From positions 26,322 through 90,321 of the forward strand of contig JACQDB010000032.1 in the NCBI GenBank assembly GCA_016201275.1: a stretch of 64,000 bases of DNA, written 5' to 3'. This DNA comes from Acidobacteriota bacterium. GTDB lineage: Bacteria; Acidobacteriota; Blastocatellia; UBA7656. Position numbers and translations under genes: made by a program. Shown here piece after piece: positions 16,646-25,262 of this stretch. The notes under the pieces were generated by a model that had not been told where the DNA came from, ran no database searches, and worked only from the letters and a program-made list of their open reading frames with translations. The stretch's first letter is position 1; each line of letters starts with the position of its first letter.

Positions 16646-17170
16646 TTAATGCTTTTGTTCCCACAACTCTTTCACGCTCTTGTATCCGGCAAAAAACTTG
16701 TCGCGCAATTCCTGTGAGGTCAAGTAGGAGACGATGCGCGTGCCTTCCAACAGCAACGGCGCGAAGCTGGCTTTTTCGACCGCTTGCAAACGCACCGGAA
16801 AAGCGGTCAAGGCCAGATATAACACCGAACAAAACAGCCAGGCGCGCAAGAAACCGAAGGCCGCTCCCAAAGCGTGATCCACCCAATCCAATTTGGCGCG
16901 CTTCAACACGCCGCGCAACTTTCTCGATAACAAACTTCCAGCAATGATGATGAGTAAAAAGATGAAGATGAAGCCCAACAAATTAGCGGTACGTTCGCTC
17001 GTCACAAACCCTTTAACCAGCCCCGCCGCATAGGGGTAACCATAGGCCGCGACGATCAACCCGATAATCATCGAAGCCAACGACAGCAAACTTTTGAGAA
17101 TGCCTTTCAAGGCTCCGAATGCCGTCGAAATAAGCACTACTATGAGGACAACATAATCCAGAATATTCAT
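16646..17170 (-). CDS. CvpA-family membrane protein
   Basis: A 174-residue protein starting MNILDYVVLIVVLISTAFGALKG in the typical CvpA/colicin V production form: four hydrophobic segments (about residues 3-22, 28-48, 62-82, 98-118) and a short soluble tail. CvpA is an inner-membrane protein linked to envelope homeostasis; its biochemical role is unsettled. An upstream frame to 17242 lacks family similarity, so I use the ATG at 17170, though its ribosome site is weak. In many bacteria CvpA is encoded near purine genes; purC lies upstream on the same strand here. Confidence 0.85.
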   Translation of the reverse strand: MNILDYVVLIVVLISTAFGALKGILKSLLSLASMIIGLIVAAYGYPYAAGLVKGFVTSERTANLLGFIFIFLLIIIAGSLLSRKLRGVLKRAKLDWVDHALGAAFGFLRAWLFCSVLYLALTAFPVRLQAVEKASFAPLLLEGTRIVSYLTSQELRDKFFAGYKSVKELWEQKH

Positions 17171-17333
17171 GCGCTTGCCATCACAGAGGGGCCTTGCAAT
17201 GATGCGCCGATTGCCACACCGGATTGAGGCTTGGCTCATCAATCGGCAATTTTCAGTTTTCCCATTACCCTTGAAACGAGCTGCTGTCAGGCCACATCAA
17301 CGGCGCAGATCGGCGCGGCGGATGTGGCGCGTG

Positions 17334-17373
17334 CGCTATCAGTTGGCGCGTCACGCCGCGCCAACTGATAGCG
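17334..17373 (-). terminator. Perfect 17-bp hairpin around the purC stop codon
   Basis: CGCTATCAGTTGGCGCG (17334-17350) and its exact reverse complement (17357-17373) enclose a 6-nt loop. The purC stop codon (17351-17353) lies in the loop, so the last codons of purC form one arm. There is no T-run on the minus strand. It may end or stabilise the purC mRNA. Confidence 0.5.
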
Positions 17374-18250
17374 TTTTGCCGGTCAACAATCTGTAAGCCT
17401 CAAGATATTTTTCGCTGGTTCGCCGTATGACTTCGGCGGGCAAGGCTGGCCCCGGCGCTTGTTTGTTCCAGTCTAAAGTTTCCAGATAATCGCGCAGGAA
17501 CTGTTTATCAAACGACGGTTGCGCCTGGCCTGGCGCGTAGCGGTCGAGCGGCCAGAAGCGCGATGAATCCGGCGTCAAGGCTTCGTCAACCAAAATCACT
17601 TCGCCATCTTTGACGCCAAACTCGAATTTCGTATCGGCAATGATGATGCCGCGTTCAAGGGCGTACTGCGCCGCGCTCGCATAAATCGTCAAGGTCAACT
17701 CTTTTAATTTGGCGGTCGCCGCTTCGCCTATGTGATTGACCATCTCGCGTTCGCTGATGTTGATGTCGTGACCGCTTTCGGCTTTCGTAGCGGGCGTGAA
17801 AATCACTTCCGGCAACGGGTCGGACTCTTGCAACCCGTTGGGCAGTTTGACGCCGCACACCGCGCCGGTCTCGCGGTATTCTTTCCAGCCGGAACCCGAC
17901 AGATAACCACGCGCCACGCATTCAATGGGAAACACCTGGGCGTGGCAGACCAGCATCGAACGCCCCGCCAATTGGTCGCGGTAAGGTTGCAGCGGCGCTG
18001 GGTACTGCGCCACCTCTGTGGTGAGCAGATGATTGGCAATGGTCTCTTTTAAGAAGTCGAACCAGAATAGCGACAGCGCCGTCAGCACCGCGCCTTTATA
18101 GGGAATGGTGTTGGGCATAACCACATCGAAAGCCGATATGCGATCCGTAGCGACGATTAATAATTGGTCATCAATCGCGTAAACGTCGCGCACTTTGCCG
18201 CGCCGAAATAATTCCACGCCTTCCAGATGTGTTTGCGAGACTGTGTTAAT
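17351..18250 (-). CDS. purC: Phosphoribosylaminoimidazole-succinocarboxamide synthase, probable ATT start
   Basis: This enzyme joins aspartate to CAIR using ATP in purine synthesis. The protein is about 299 residues with typical motifs: RRGKVRDVYAIDDQLLIVATD near the N-terminus, DRISAFDVVMPN, ECVARGYLSGSGWKEY, and VDEALTPDSSRFW near the C-terminus. The frame stays open to 18445, but a strong promoter lies inside that stretch, so the extra N-terminus cannot be translated from this mRNA. Below the promoter no in-frame ATG, GTG or TTG precedes the conserved region. GAAGAGG lies 7 nt before an in-frame ATT at 18250, giving INTVSQTHLEGVELFRRGK. An ATT start, known from infC, would imply tight control. 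The family call is certain; the start is inferred. Confidence 0.95.
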   Translation of the reverse strand: MNTVSQTHLEGVELFRRGKVRDVYAIDDQLLIVATDRISAFDVVMPNTIPYKGAVLTALSLFWFDFLKETIANHLLTTEVAQYPAPLQPYRDQLAGRSMLVCHAQVFPIECVARGYLSGSGWKEYRETGAVCGVKLPNGLQESDPLPEVIFTPATKAESGHDINISEREMVNHIGEAATAKLKELTLTIYASAAQYALERGIIIADTKFEFGVKDGEVILVDEALTPDSSRFWPLDRYAPGQAQPSFDKQFLRDYLETLDWNKQAPGPALPAEVIRRTSEKYLEAYRLLTGKTLSVGAA

Positions 18251-18331
18251 CGCCGTACCTCTTCGCTGAAATTGCCAATCGCAGGGAATCGTTTTTGACT
18301 GACTTCTATAGTCACTCGATAAGCAGACCGC

Positions 18332-18360
18332 ATTATTTACTCGCCTCAATTCATTGTCAA
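18332..18360 (-). promoter_or_regulatory. Near-consensus sigma-70 promoter for purC
   Basis: Reading the minus strand, TTGACA (18360-18355) is followed after exactly 17 nt by AATAAT (18337-18332), one base from TATAAT. Transcription should start near 18325, about 75 nt before the proposed ATT start. Confidence 0.75.
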
Positions 18361-18595
18361 GTCCAATGGCAAAAGTCCGTAGCCTGTGGTTCCTAGTTCG
18401 CCGTTTTGCTTTTCCGGTTTCGCCGCCTGGAAAAAAAATCAGCAAAGAAAATCCGGCTACAGCGTGATGGCTGCAAGCTGCGGACTATGGATTACGGACG
18501 GGTCAGAAATCTCTGGCATTGCAAAACCCCCTGTATTATTGTGGTTTTTATGCCCCGTCGGTGATGCAACGAATATTTTTTTGAACCTGAATTTT

Positions 18596-20101
18596 ATGAT
18601 TTCAAATGACGGTGAACTTTTGCCAAGCGACCTCGAAGAAGCCAAGCGTTATATGCCGCAGGCCAATGACGCAGAGTTGCGCGCCTTTGCATGGCGACAA
18701 CTACGGGCGCGGCGACGCTTGACCTTGATGCTCGATTTTTATCGTCGCCATGGGTGTCGGTTGGCAAGGTTGCAACTGCTTGCCGGTTGCGCCATTGCCT
18801 TGGGACGCTTTGCGGCGTTCTCGCAAAGCTTCGATGATTTGGGCGAGGCCTTTATGCCGGTTGATGAGCAGGGGCAGCCGCGTCATCAAGAATGGCACAA
18901 CTATGCAGCGGCTTGCGCGGCGCGCCGACCTATGGAAGTGCGCGAAGAGTTGTGGCTGGCGGCGCACATGAAAGATTTAGAGGCGGCACGGCGCACAGGG
19001 CTTGACGACGCCTTTTATGAAGAGTTGCGGCAACACCCTGATGAACCGACTTGGCGTTTGTTGCAGCAGCACATGGAGGTGACGGTTGGCGCACGGCTGT
19101 TGGATCACGCGGCGTTGAGTGGTGCCTGGGCTTATGAAACGGCGTTCGGTGACAGCCTGGTTGTAACCGTTCGCCGATTGTTCACCAAGGGCTGGAAACT
19201 GCTCGGTCGTTATGCCTTGGAGACGGCGCGAGCCTTGTTGAAATGGGAACGCAATCTGCACCCCGAAGTAGTGAGCAACGCCCGCACCGCTGTGGAATTG
19301 CTGCGTTATTCGCTCCGCGTGTGGTCGGCCTCGCAGGTGTTTCGCAGAGGCATGCGGGCGCGTGAGCGCGGCAGTTGGCAAAGCGAAAACGGCTGGCCTC
19401 TGCTGGAAGAAGTGTTGGGTGAACGGATCCATGAAGTGCATCCGCTGATCGTTGATTTTTACACCAACCCGTCGCGTTATGCGGTGAAGGCGAGGCTGGA
19501 ATTGAATACCTTGCCAGCGAAATTTTGGTCAAGGTTGGGGACCTTGCTGGTCGGGCAAGGGCTTTATGAAAGCGACGCGACGGCAATGGAGGCGCGCTTT
19601 CGCGTCTTTCGTCGGCAAGACGGCTCGATGCACTTTGTGCGCGAATTGTATTGCGGCGAGGTGATGCGGGTATTTGATTCCGATTTCATCGTGCGCCAGA
19701 TGCAGGGCGAGCCGCGTTTGTTTGAAGTCTTCGTTGATTTGAAAGTTGACATCGAGATGGCGGTAACGCCTATGGCGGACGGGGGGCTGGCGATTCGTTG
19801 CACCAATTTTTACTTGCGCGGCGTGCGCCTGCCGGTAACCGGACTACAGGTCGAATTTCAAAGTCGCGTCGTTGGCAAAGACAATGCGCCACCAAAAACT
19901 CTCGGAGCAGAGCAAGCCGCCCCTTTCGACAAGGGATTGTTGAGCGCGCCGCAATTACAGATTGACGGGCATTTGCGGCTACAGCCGCGCACTCGTTGGG
20001 GAAAATTTTTCGCCTATAAAATTCTGCGTCGCCCCGAACAACTGGCCTGCATACATTACCTCGTCACGGCGGTTCAACCGGTTGGGTCGTCGGTATCTTG
20101 A
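18596..20101 (+). CDS. Hypothetical protein with possible DUF4166-like C-terminal domain
   Basis: About 501 residues from MISNDGELLPSDLEEAKRYM; no good ribosome site is seen and the frame is open upstream to 18386, so the start is uncertain. The first 300 residues are helical and rich in Arg, Leu and Ala. The last 180 residues (from LPAKFWSRLGTLLVGQG) look like a beta-rich domain with GDEG-like turns and RGVRLP. This resembles the DUF4166 type in general layout, but I am not sure. It is divergent from purC, with about 345 nt between the proposed starts. No signal peptide or membrane segment is evident. Function unknown. Confidence 0.6.
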   Translation: MISNDGELLPSDLEEAKRYMPQANDAELRAFAWRQLRARRRLTLMLDFYRRHGCRLARLQLLAGCAIALGRFAAFSQSFDDLGEAFMPVDEQGQPRHQEWHNYAAACAARRPMEVREELWLAAHMKDLEAARRTGLDDAFYEELRQHPDEPTWRLLQQHMEVTVGARLLDHAALSGAWAYETAFGDSLVVTVRRLFTKGWKLLGRYALETARALLKWERNLHPEVVSNARTAVELLRYSLRVWSASQVFRRGMRARERGSWQSENGWPLLEEVLGERIHEVHPLIVDFYTNPSRYAVKARLELNTLPAKFWSRLGTLLVGQGLYESDATAMEARFRVFRRQDGSMHFVRELYCGEVMRVFDSDFIVRQMQGEPRLFEVFVDLKVDIEMAVTPMADGGLAIRCTNFYLRGVRLPVTGLQVEFQSRVVGKDNAPPKTLGAEQAAPFDKGLLSAPQLQIDGHLRLQPRTRWGKFFAYKILRRPEQLACIHYLVTAVQPVGSSVS

Positions 20102-20200
20102 GCCAGGCGCGGTGGTGTGGCTTTGCTGAGGCAAGAGTCTCGGACTGTCTGCATGGCCAAGCCGCGCTGCCGCCATCACGATAGCGCCTTGCACCGGAAG

Positions 20201-20410
20201 GTACGGGCGACACTGCGGTGATCGCTCCTTCTTGAAATTCTTTTGGCGCTTTGGTGGCTGTCGGAAAAATGAATGAGGCATACCAGGAAGTGTAGTCGCC
20301 CTCTTCCTCTTGCCCATATATAGTGTTCGGCTCAGGAGTTTTCCGACCACTGGCAAAGCCTTAACCGTTTGCTTATGGAGAAAGGGCGACCACTGCAGAG
20401 TCGCCCGTAC
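20201..20410. repeat. 210-bp MITE-like element with GTACGGGCGAC ends
   Basis: The left end GTACGGGCGACACTGCGGTG and the reverse complement of the right end (GTACGGGCGACTCTGCAGTG) agree at about 28 of 34 positions. The interior is also partly self-complementary (TGTCGGAAAA with TTTTCCGACC). The same ends occur in the compact 81-bp element at 31544-31624. No reading frame of note lies inside. Confidence 0.7.
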
Positions 20411-20487
20411 TGGTCGTTTCAGCAGCACGCTTTTTCTTGCAGGCTATAGAAGTCAAGCTGGTCAATATCGGCGCAATAGAAGTGGGT

Positions 20488-20516
20488 TTGCAAAAGCTCA
20501 AGGTATCAGATAAAAG
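20488..20516 (+). promoter_or_regulatory. Weak promoter candidate for cstA
   Basis: TTGCAA (20488-20493) and TAAAAG (20511-20516) are separated by 17 nt and lie 34 nt before the cstA ATG. Both boxes are poor matches to consensus. Confidence 0.3.
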
Positions 20517-20549
20517 ATTAGGACGATTCAATTCATCACGGAGAAAAAT

Positions 20550-22415
20550 ATGAGCGCACTTCCAATTATGATTGGCGTGTTGTGTTTTCTGGCGATTGCT
20601 TATCGCTATTACAGCGCCTTTCTCGCCACCAAAGTCATGGTCTTGGACGACAGCCGCGAAACCCCTGCCCACACCATGTATGACGGACAGAATTATTACC
20701 CGACCAATAAGTGGGTGTTGTTCGGGCATCACTTCGCGGCGATTTCCGGCGCGGGGCCACTGGTGGGGCCGGTGCTGGCGGCGCAATTCGGTTTCCTGCC
20801 GGGCTTGCTCTGGCTGGTCATCGGCGTGACGCTTGGCGGTGCAGTGCATGATTTCATCATCCTCGCCGCTTCAACCCGAAGAAAAGGCAAATCGCTTGCC
20901 GAAATCGCTCGCACCGAAATCAGCCCGTTATCCGGCGTTATCACCGGCATAGCGATTATGTTCATTGTCGTCATTGCGCTCGCCGGTCTCGGCCTTGTCG
21001 TCGTCAAGGCGTTAGGCGAAAGCCCTTGGGGAACTTTCACCGTGGGCTTCACCATTCCACTGGCCTTGTTGATGGGACTGTATATGTACAAGTTCCGCAA
21101 AGGCAAAATCACCGAAGGCACAATCATCGGCGTCATCGGTTTATTTATAGCGGTGATTTTAGGCGGCAGAATCGCCGAATCATCGCTTGCGCCAACCTTC
21201 ACGTTGTCGGAAACGACGATCACCTATTTAATGGCGGCCTATGGTTTCATCGCTTCAGTGCTGCCGGTGTGGATGTTGTTATGTCCGCGTGATTATTTAA
21301 GCTCGTACATGAAAATCGGCACGGTGGCGTTTTTAATCATCGGCGTCATCGTCGTCGCGCCGCATTTGAATATGCCGGCGACGACGCCGTTCGTGAATGG
21401 CGGCGGCCCAATTATTCCCGGCAAACTCTATCCCTTTGTTTTTATCACCATTGCCTGCGGCGCGATTTCCGGTTTTCATTCGCTGATCAGTTCCGGCACA
21501 ACGCCGAAGATGATTTCTCTTGAAAGCCATGCGCGCATGATTGGTTACGGCGGGATGTTGATGGAAGGCGTGGTTGGCGTCGTCGCGTTGATCGCCGCGA
21601 CCTCGCTGTTACCGGGCGATTATTTTTCCATCAACATTGATCAGAAGGACGAGCAGAAGAAGGCGGCTTATATGCAGTTCGTGGATACGCACAGCACCGA
21701 AGGTTTCGATTTACACGAACAGGAATTGGAACGCTTGACGCAGGAGACCGGCGAAAAAAATCTGCGCGGACGCACCGGCGGCGCGGTGACGCTGGCCATA
21801 GGCATTGCGCGCATCTTCGAAAAAATTCCCGGCTTGAATGGCTTGATGAAGTATTGGTATCACTTTGCGATTATGTTCGAGGCGTTGTTCATCTTGACAA
21901 CGATAGACACCGGCACACGCGTAGCGCGATTTATGCTCGGCGAATTTTTAGGGCGGGTGTATAAACCGCTGGAGCGCCCGGATTGGTTGCCTGGGGCTAT
22001 TGTTACTACGGCGTTGATTGTTTTCGGCTGGGTCTATTTCATACGCACAGGGTCGGTGTCAACGATATGGCCGATGTTCGGCATCGCCAATCAATTGCTG
22101 GCGGCCATCGCTTTGTGCGTAGGCACGACGGTGATTATCAATTCCGGTCGGGCGAAATATGCGTGGGTGACGATTTTGCCGCTGTCGTTTGTGGCGACGA
22201 CGACCTTGATTGCCGGATGGCGTTCGATATTCGATATTTTTTTGAAGGACACCGTAAAACCGGAAACCGCAGCGCGTGGTTATACCAACGTCACATTGAC
22301 TGCCATCATGATGTCTTGTGTGATTATCGTTTTGGTGGATTCAGTGTTGAAATGGCGGCGCACCATTCGCGCCGCCAAAGACGTAGCCGAAGCGGTTGTT
22401 GTCACCGGTGATTGA
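20550..22415 (+). CDS. cstA: CstA-family carbon starvation/pyruvate or peptide transporter
   Basis: A 621-residue polytopic membrane protein of the CstA/BtsT family, which imports pyruvate or peptides during nutrient limitation by proton symport. Family features are plain: [16 protein letters not shown] at the N-terminus, [20 protein letters not shown] (about residues 52-71), [12 protein letters not shown], and [14 protein letters not shown] (about 310). A soluble insert between about 365 and 410 ([14 protein letters not shown]) fits the family. GGAG lies 8 nt before the ATG. It is convergent with the P-loop kinase gene, with only 6 nt between the stops. It stands alone, and no BtsSR-like sensor is nearby. 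Confidence 0.95.
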   Translation: MSALPIMIGVLCFLAIAYRYYSAFLATKVMVLDDSRETPAHTMYDGQNYYPTNKWVLFGHHFAAISGAGPLVGPVLAAQFGFLPGLLWLVIGVTLGGAVHDFIILAASTRRKGKSLAEIARTEISPLSGVITGIAIMFIVVIALAGLGLVVVKALGESPWGTFTVGFTIPLALLMGLYMYKFRKGKITEGTIIGVIGLFIAVILGGRIAESSLAPTFTLSETTITYLMAAYGFIASVLPVWMLLCPRDYLSSYMKIGTVAFLIIGVIVVAPHLNMPATTPFVNGGGPIIPGKLYPFVFITIACGAISGFHSLISSGTTPKMISLESHARMIGYGGMLMEGVVGVVALIAATSLLPGDYFSINIDQKDEQKKAAYMQFVDTHSTEGFDLHEQELERLTQETGEKNLRGRTGGAVTLAIGIARIFEKIPGLNGLMKYWYHFAIMFEALFILTTIDTGTRVARFMLGEFLGRVYKPLERPDWLPGAIVTTALIVFGWVYFIRTGSVSTIWPMFGIANQLLAAIALCVGTTVIINSGRAKYAWVTILPLSFVATTTLIAGWRSIFDIFLKDTVKPETAARGYTNVTLTAIMMSCVIIVLVDSVLKWRRTIRAAKDVAEAVVVTGD

Positions 22416-22421
22416 GGAGAT

Positions 22422-22961
22422 TTAGATCGGCGTTTTCTCTATAGTGAGCAGCGCTTGCTGCGCTTCATCCAGCACCCACACGGCATCGAAGCCTTCATCG
22501 GGAATTGTGCGTACACTCGCTTGGAACAATTCGTACTGACGAAACAAGGCGTCTTCGGGGACGACGCGCTGGCGGCGGGCGTTGCGCGCCAGACAGGTTT
22601 CGATAGGCAAATCAAAGACCATCACGGTCGCAAAAAAATTATAATAGCGCGCCGTATTGAGTAGCCATTTGCGGTCGCCGCTTTCCAAGTTCGTAGCGTC
22701 GGCGACAGTAGTTTTGCCGATTAACAGGCGCTTGCGAATAATCAAACGCCACAGTTCAAAAGCGTGACCGGTGACTTGTTGATTCATCGCGTCATCGCAA
22801 ATCAAGGCGCGACATTCATCCGAAGAAACAATTTGCGTCGGCAGAAAATGTTTCGCCGCAAACGTAGATTTGCCGCACCCTGCGATGCCGCACAACACCA
22901 CAAGAGTGTTTTGCGCGATGATGATTTTATCTGACAGTTTGACAATCACCTCCGTTTTCAT
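22422..22961 (-). CDS. Small P-loop kinase (AAA_33 / polynucleotide-kinase-like)
   Basis: About 179 residues. GIAGCGKST (about residues 25-33) is a Walker A loop, SSDECRALI (about 47-55) fits the acceptor-side motif of polynucleotide kinase 5'-OH domains, and the RNARRQRVVPED stretch (about 127-138) resembles the arginine lid of that fold. Relatives phosphorylate nucleic-acid ends or small molecules; the substrate here is unknown. A longer frame to 23066 overlaps the Nudix-MBL gene by 32 nt, so I prefer the ATG at 22961, with a modest ribosome site. It is probably co-transcribed with the Nudix-MBL gene upstream. Confidence 0.75.
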   Translation of the reverse strand: MKTEVIVKLSDKIIIAQNTLVVLCGIAGCGKSTFAAKHFLPTQIVSSDECRALICDDAMNQQVTGHAFELWRLIIRKRLLIGKTTVADATNLESGDRKWLLNTARYYNFFATVMVFDLPIETCLARNARRQRVVPEDALFRQYELFQASVRTIPDEGFDAVWVLDEAQQALLTIEKTPI

Positions 22962-23034
22962 TCCGGCGATTTGAGTCAAGCAAAGAGGCGGATAGTATTT
23001 TTTCAAATCACGCAATGAAGATTGAGAAGAGCCC

Positions 23035-24537
23035 TCAGCGGTCATTTGCAAGTATGAACCGCTCATCAGAGATTTGTTTCACTCGTTCTTCTTCTACCAA
23101 TTTCTCCAGATGCGCGATGGTCGAACGCCGCGCCAGCGGGTGCAACCCCGGCTTTACGTCGGTGTAAGCCGCCGGGACGATTTCATCCAGCGTCGTCGCC
23201 CCCGCTTCTATCGCCGCAAAGATTTTATCTTCGCGGGCGGTGCGATGCGCGATGTACTCTTCAATCTTCAATCGCGCATTGGCGATGGCGGGGCCGTGCG
23301 CGCCGTACAGCGAAGTCAATTTCGGCAAGGCAAGCAGACGATGCAGCGAATTGAAATACTGCTTCATGTTGCCTTCGGGCGGGTCTATGACGACCGTGCC
23401 GATGCCGACGACCAGATCGCCGGTGACGACATAACCGCGTGTCTCTTCGTAAAAACAGAGATGCCCGCGAGTGTGGCCGGGAGTGTGCAAAGCGCGAAAC
23501 CGTAAATCCGGCAAATCGTCGAACTCGATTAACTCGTTGTCTTCGATGAAGCGCGTAACTTTTACTTGACCTGCAAGGCGCTCTGCCGCCAGCCGATGCG
23601 CTGCCACGCCCACGCCGAAACGCTGGCTCAAATAATTGACGCCGCCGACATGATCCGGGTGATGATGCGTCAAGATAATTTCGCGCACTCGACGACCTTC
23701 GGCTATAAACCCGTCGAGCAACGTATCCAAAGTTTTCTGTTCCTCTTCGTAAGGCGAAGCCGGGTCTATGACAAGCAACTCTTTGCCGCCGATGATAAAA
23801 CAATTGGTGTGCGTCGCTGGCGGCAGGGTTGGCGTTTTAACCGGCCACAAAAAGAACCCCGGCTTGAATTCCATACGCCGTATGTCGCCGTTGGTCGCCC
23901 TGGAAATGGCTACCAGAGCCGGTTTCAGGGTTCCAGGTTGATGACAGTTTGCCGCCAGCGTTTGAATAATGTGCAGGGTCGGCGGAGCCATCATGATTTC
24001 GCCGCTCTGCCATCTTGCATAAGCATCGAGCGGACGAATCCATTCGCCTTCGGTCAATTCACCTTCTTCGATATGCGGCTCCTGATTGTCGGCCAGCCAA
24101 GTCAGATAGAAGAATGTATCGAAGCGGCGCGGAGCCATAGGCGGCGTCACCCAGCGCCCAGACGCTTCGAGCGTCGCGCCGTCAATGACCAGTTTTTCGG
24201 TTTCGAGAAGCGCTTTGAACGACGTTGATTTTTCGTGCAGCGCCTGACGATAGGCTTTCCGGGTTTCGCTGGCAAGTTCACCTGCGCCTTCGATAAGCAG
24301 CACGCCGGTCTCTTCAAAAAATTCGCGGACAGCGGCGGCGCGCATGATTGCGCCTTCTTCATCCGAGCAATTAATGACGGGGGTGTGCAGGTCTTCGGGG
24401 TCAACCTGGCCGCCAGGAAAAGCGTGAAAACCGGGCATAAACATTAACTTTTCGCTGCGCTTCACCCAGAACACTTTGGGGTCTTGGGGGTCTTTTAAGA
24501 GCAGGATGGCGGCGGCATTTTTCGGTATGGCGATCAT
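23035..24537 (-). CDS. Nudix hydrolase fused to metallo-beta-lactamase-fold hydrolase
   Basis: A 500-residue two-domain protein. Residues 1-210 form a Nudix domain: FPGGQVDPED, then AAAVREFFEETGVLL, which carries the REUxEExGU core with a longer than usual spacer after the glycine. Residues 245-440 form an MBL domain with its metal ligands: LTHHHPDHVGG, HTPGHTRGHLCF, VVTGDLV and YGAHGPAI. The C-terminal 60 residues look like the winged-helix tail of LACTB2-type enzymes. This fusion is known from several bacterial phyla. Nudix enzymes hydrolyse nucleoside-diphosphate-linked compounds; MBL enzymes of this group hydrolyse thioesters or RNA. The substrates are not evident. No signal peptide, so cytoplasmic. 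Confidence 0.92.
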   Translation of the reverse strand: MIAIPKNAAAILLLKDPQDPKVFWVKRSEKLMFMPGFHAFPGGQVDPEDLHTPVINCSDEEGAIMRAAAVREFFEETGVLLIEGAGELASETRKAYRQALHEKSTSFKALLETEKLVIDGATLEASGRWVTPPMAPRRFDTFFYLTWLADNQEPHIEEGELTEGEWIRPLDAYARWQSGEIMMAPPTLHIIQTLAANCHQPGTLKPALVAISRATNGDIRRMEFKPGFFLWPVKTPTLPPATHTNCFIIGGKELLVIDPASPYEEEQKTLDTLLDGFIAEGRRVREIILTHHHPDHVGGVNYLSQRFGVGVAAHRLAAERLAGQVKVTRFIEDNELIEFDDLPDLRFRALHTPGHTRGHLCFYEETRGYVVTGDLVVGIGTVVIDPPEGNMKQYFNSLHRLLALPKLTSLYGAHGPAIANARLKIEEYIAHRTAREDKIFAAIEAGATTLDEIVPAAYTDVKPGLHPLARRSTIAHLEKLVEEERVKQISDERFILANDR

Positions 24538-24623
24538 AAACAGTCAATATAGCATGAAGCGCGCACGCTGCTACAGCGCGGAAAAACTGAAAAAAGCAGT
24601 AAGATTCTGCGCGCCGATTCCTG

Positions 24624-24629
24624 TATAAT
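24624..24629 (+). promoter_or_regulatory. -10 box TATAAT abutting a start codon (leaderless mRNA)
   Basis: A perfect TATAAT lies 7 nt before the ATG at 24637, which is where transcription would be expected to begin. No ribosome site lies between them. No good -35 box was seen. Confidence 0.5.
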
Positions 24630-24636
24630 GCGCGGG

Positions 24637-25233
24637 ATGCAAAACTTCGATGCCAACAAAGATTATTACGAAGTGCTGGGCGTTGAGCCTACGGCGACTT
24701 CGGAAGAAATCGAAAAGGCCTATCGAAGCGAGGCGCGCAAAAAACATCCCGACAGCGGCGGCAGCGAAGAAGCCATGAAAGAACTCAACGAAGCCCGTGA
24801 TTTCCTCGCTGATGCACAAACCCGCAAGGCTTATGATGAAGCGCGCCAGCCGCCGGTCATCGCTTATGGTTCGTCGTATGCGTTCGATGTGGAGGCGACG
24901 GAAAAAGTCGGAGCCTTTGAAACCCCCGCTGATGATGAAGGCTTTGGCGGTACGGTCATCAGCGCAGTTATCTGTCTGGCTTTGGGGCTGCCGTTTCTGA
25001 TTCTGGTTGAAAGCCAGTGGATGTTTTTTTTGTGGCCGCTGCGACTCATGGCCATAGGCGTAGTCGGTCTGGGCGTGTTGATGGCGCATTCGGCTTTATC
25101 TGCATCGCATCGCAAATACAAAAAGAGCCACGCTGTTTATTCGCGAACCCGTGTGGTGTTGAGCGAAATCCTCTTCTGGAGTTTTGCGATGGTCAGCGTC
25201 GGAATGCTCATCTTGACGTTTTATGTGAAGTAA
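24637..25233 (+). CDS. Membrane-anchored DnaJ-domain protein
   Basis: About 198 residues. The N-terminus (NKDYYEVLGVEPTATSEEIE) is a J-domain with the HPD triad in KKHPDSGG (about residues 36-43), which stimulates Hsp70 ATPases. Two hydrophobic segments (about 105-125 and 130-152) and a third at the C-terminus (about 172-193) place it in the membrane. There is no glycine-rich or zinc-finger region, so it is not classical DnaJ. I chose the ATG at 24637 over that at 24628 because the latter overlaps the TATAAT box. The next gene begins 29 nt downstream on the same strand. Likely recruits DnaK to the membrane. Confidence 0.85.
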   Translation: MQNFDANKDYYEVLGVEPTATSEEIEKAYRSEARKKHPDSGGSEEAMKELNEARDFLADAQTRKAYDEARQPPVIAYGSSYAFDVEATEKVGAFETPADDEGFGGTVISAVICLALGLPFLILVESQWMFFLWPLRLMAIGVVGLGVLMAHSALSASHRKYKKSHAVYSRTRVVLSEILFWSFAMVSVGMLILTFYVK

Positions 25234-25262
25234 CGATTCCAACCAAACTTTAGAAGGTGCTT

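Larger units (their letters stand above)
20102..20549. other. Intergenic stretch with an inverted-repeat element
   Basis: No gene was found between the hypothetical protein and cstA. The stretch is mostly occupied by the element at 20201-20410, followed by about 140 nt that should hold the cstA promoter. Confidence 0.6.

Noticed and set aside
18251..18445. Longer N-terminus for purC
   Set aside because: A near-consensus promoter lies inside it and the residues do not resemble any PurC start.
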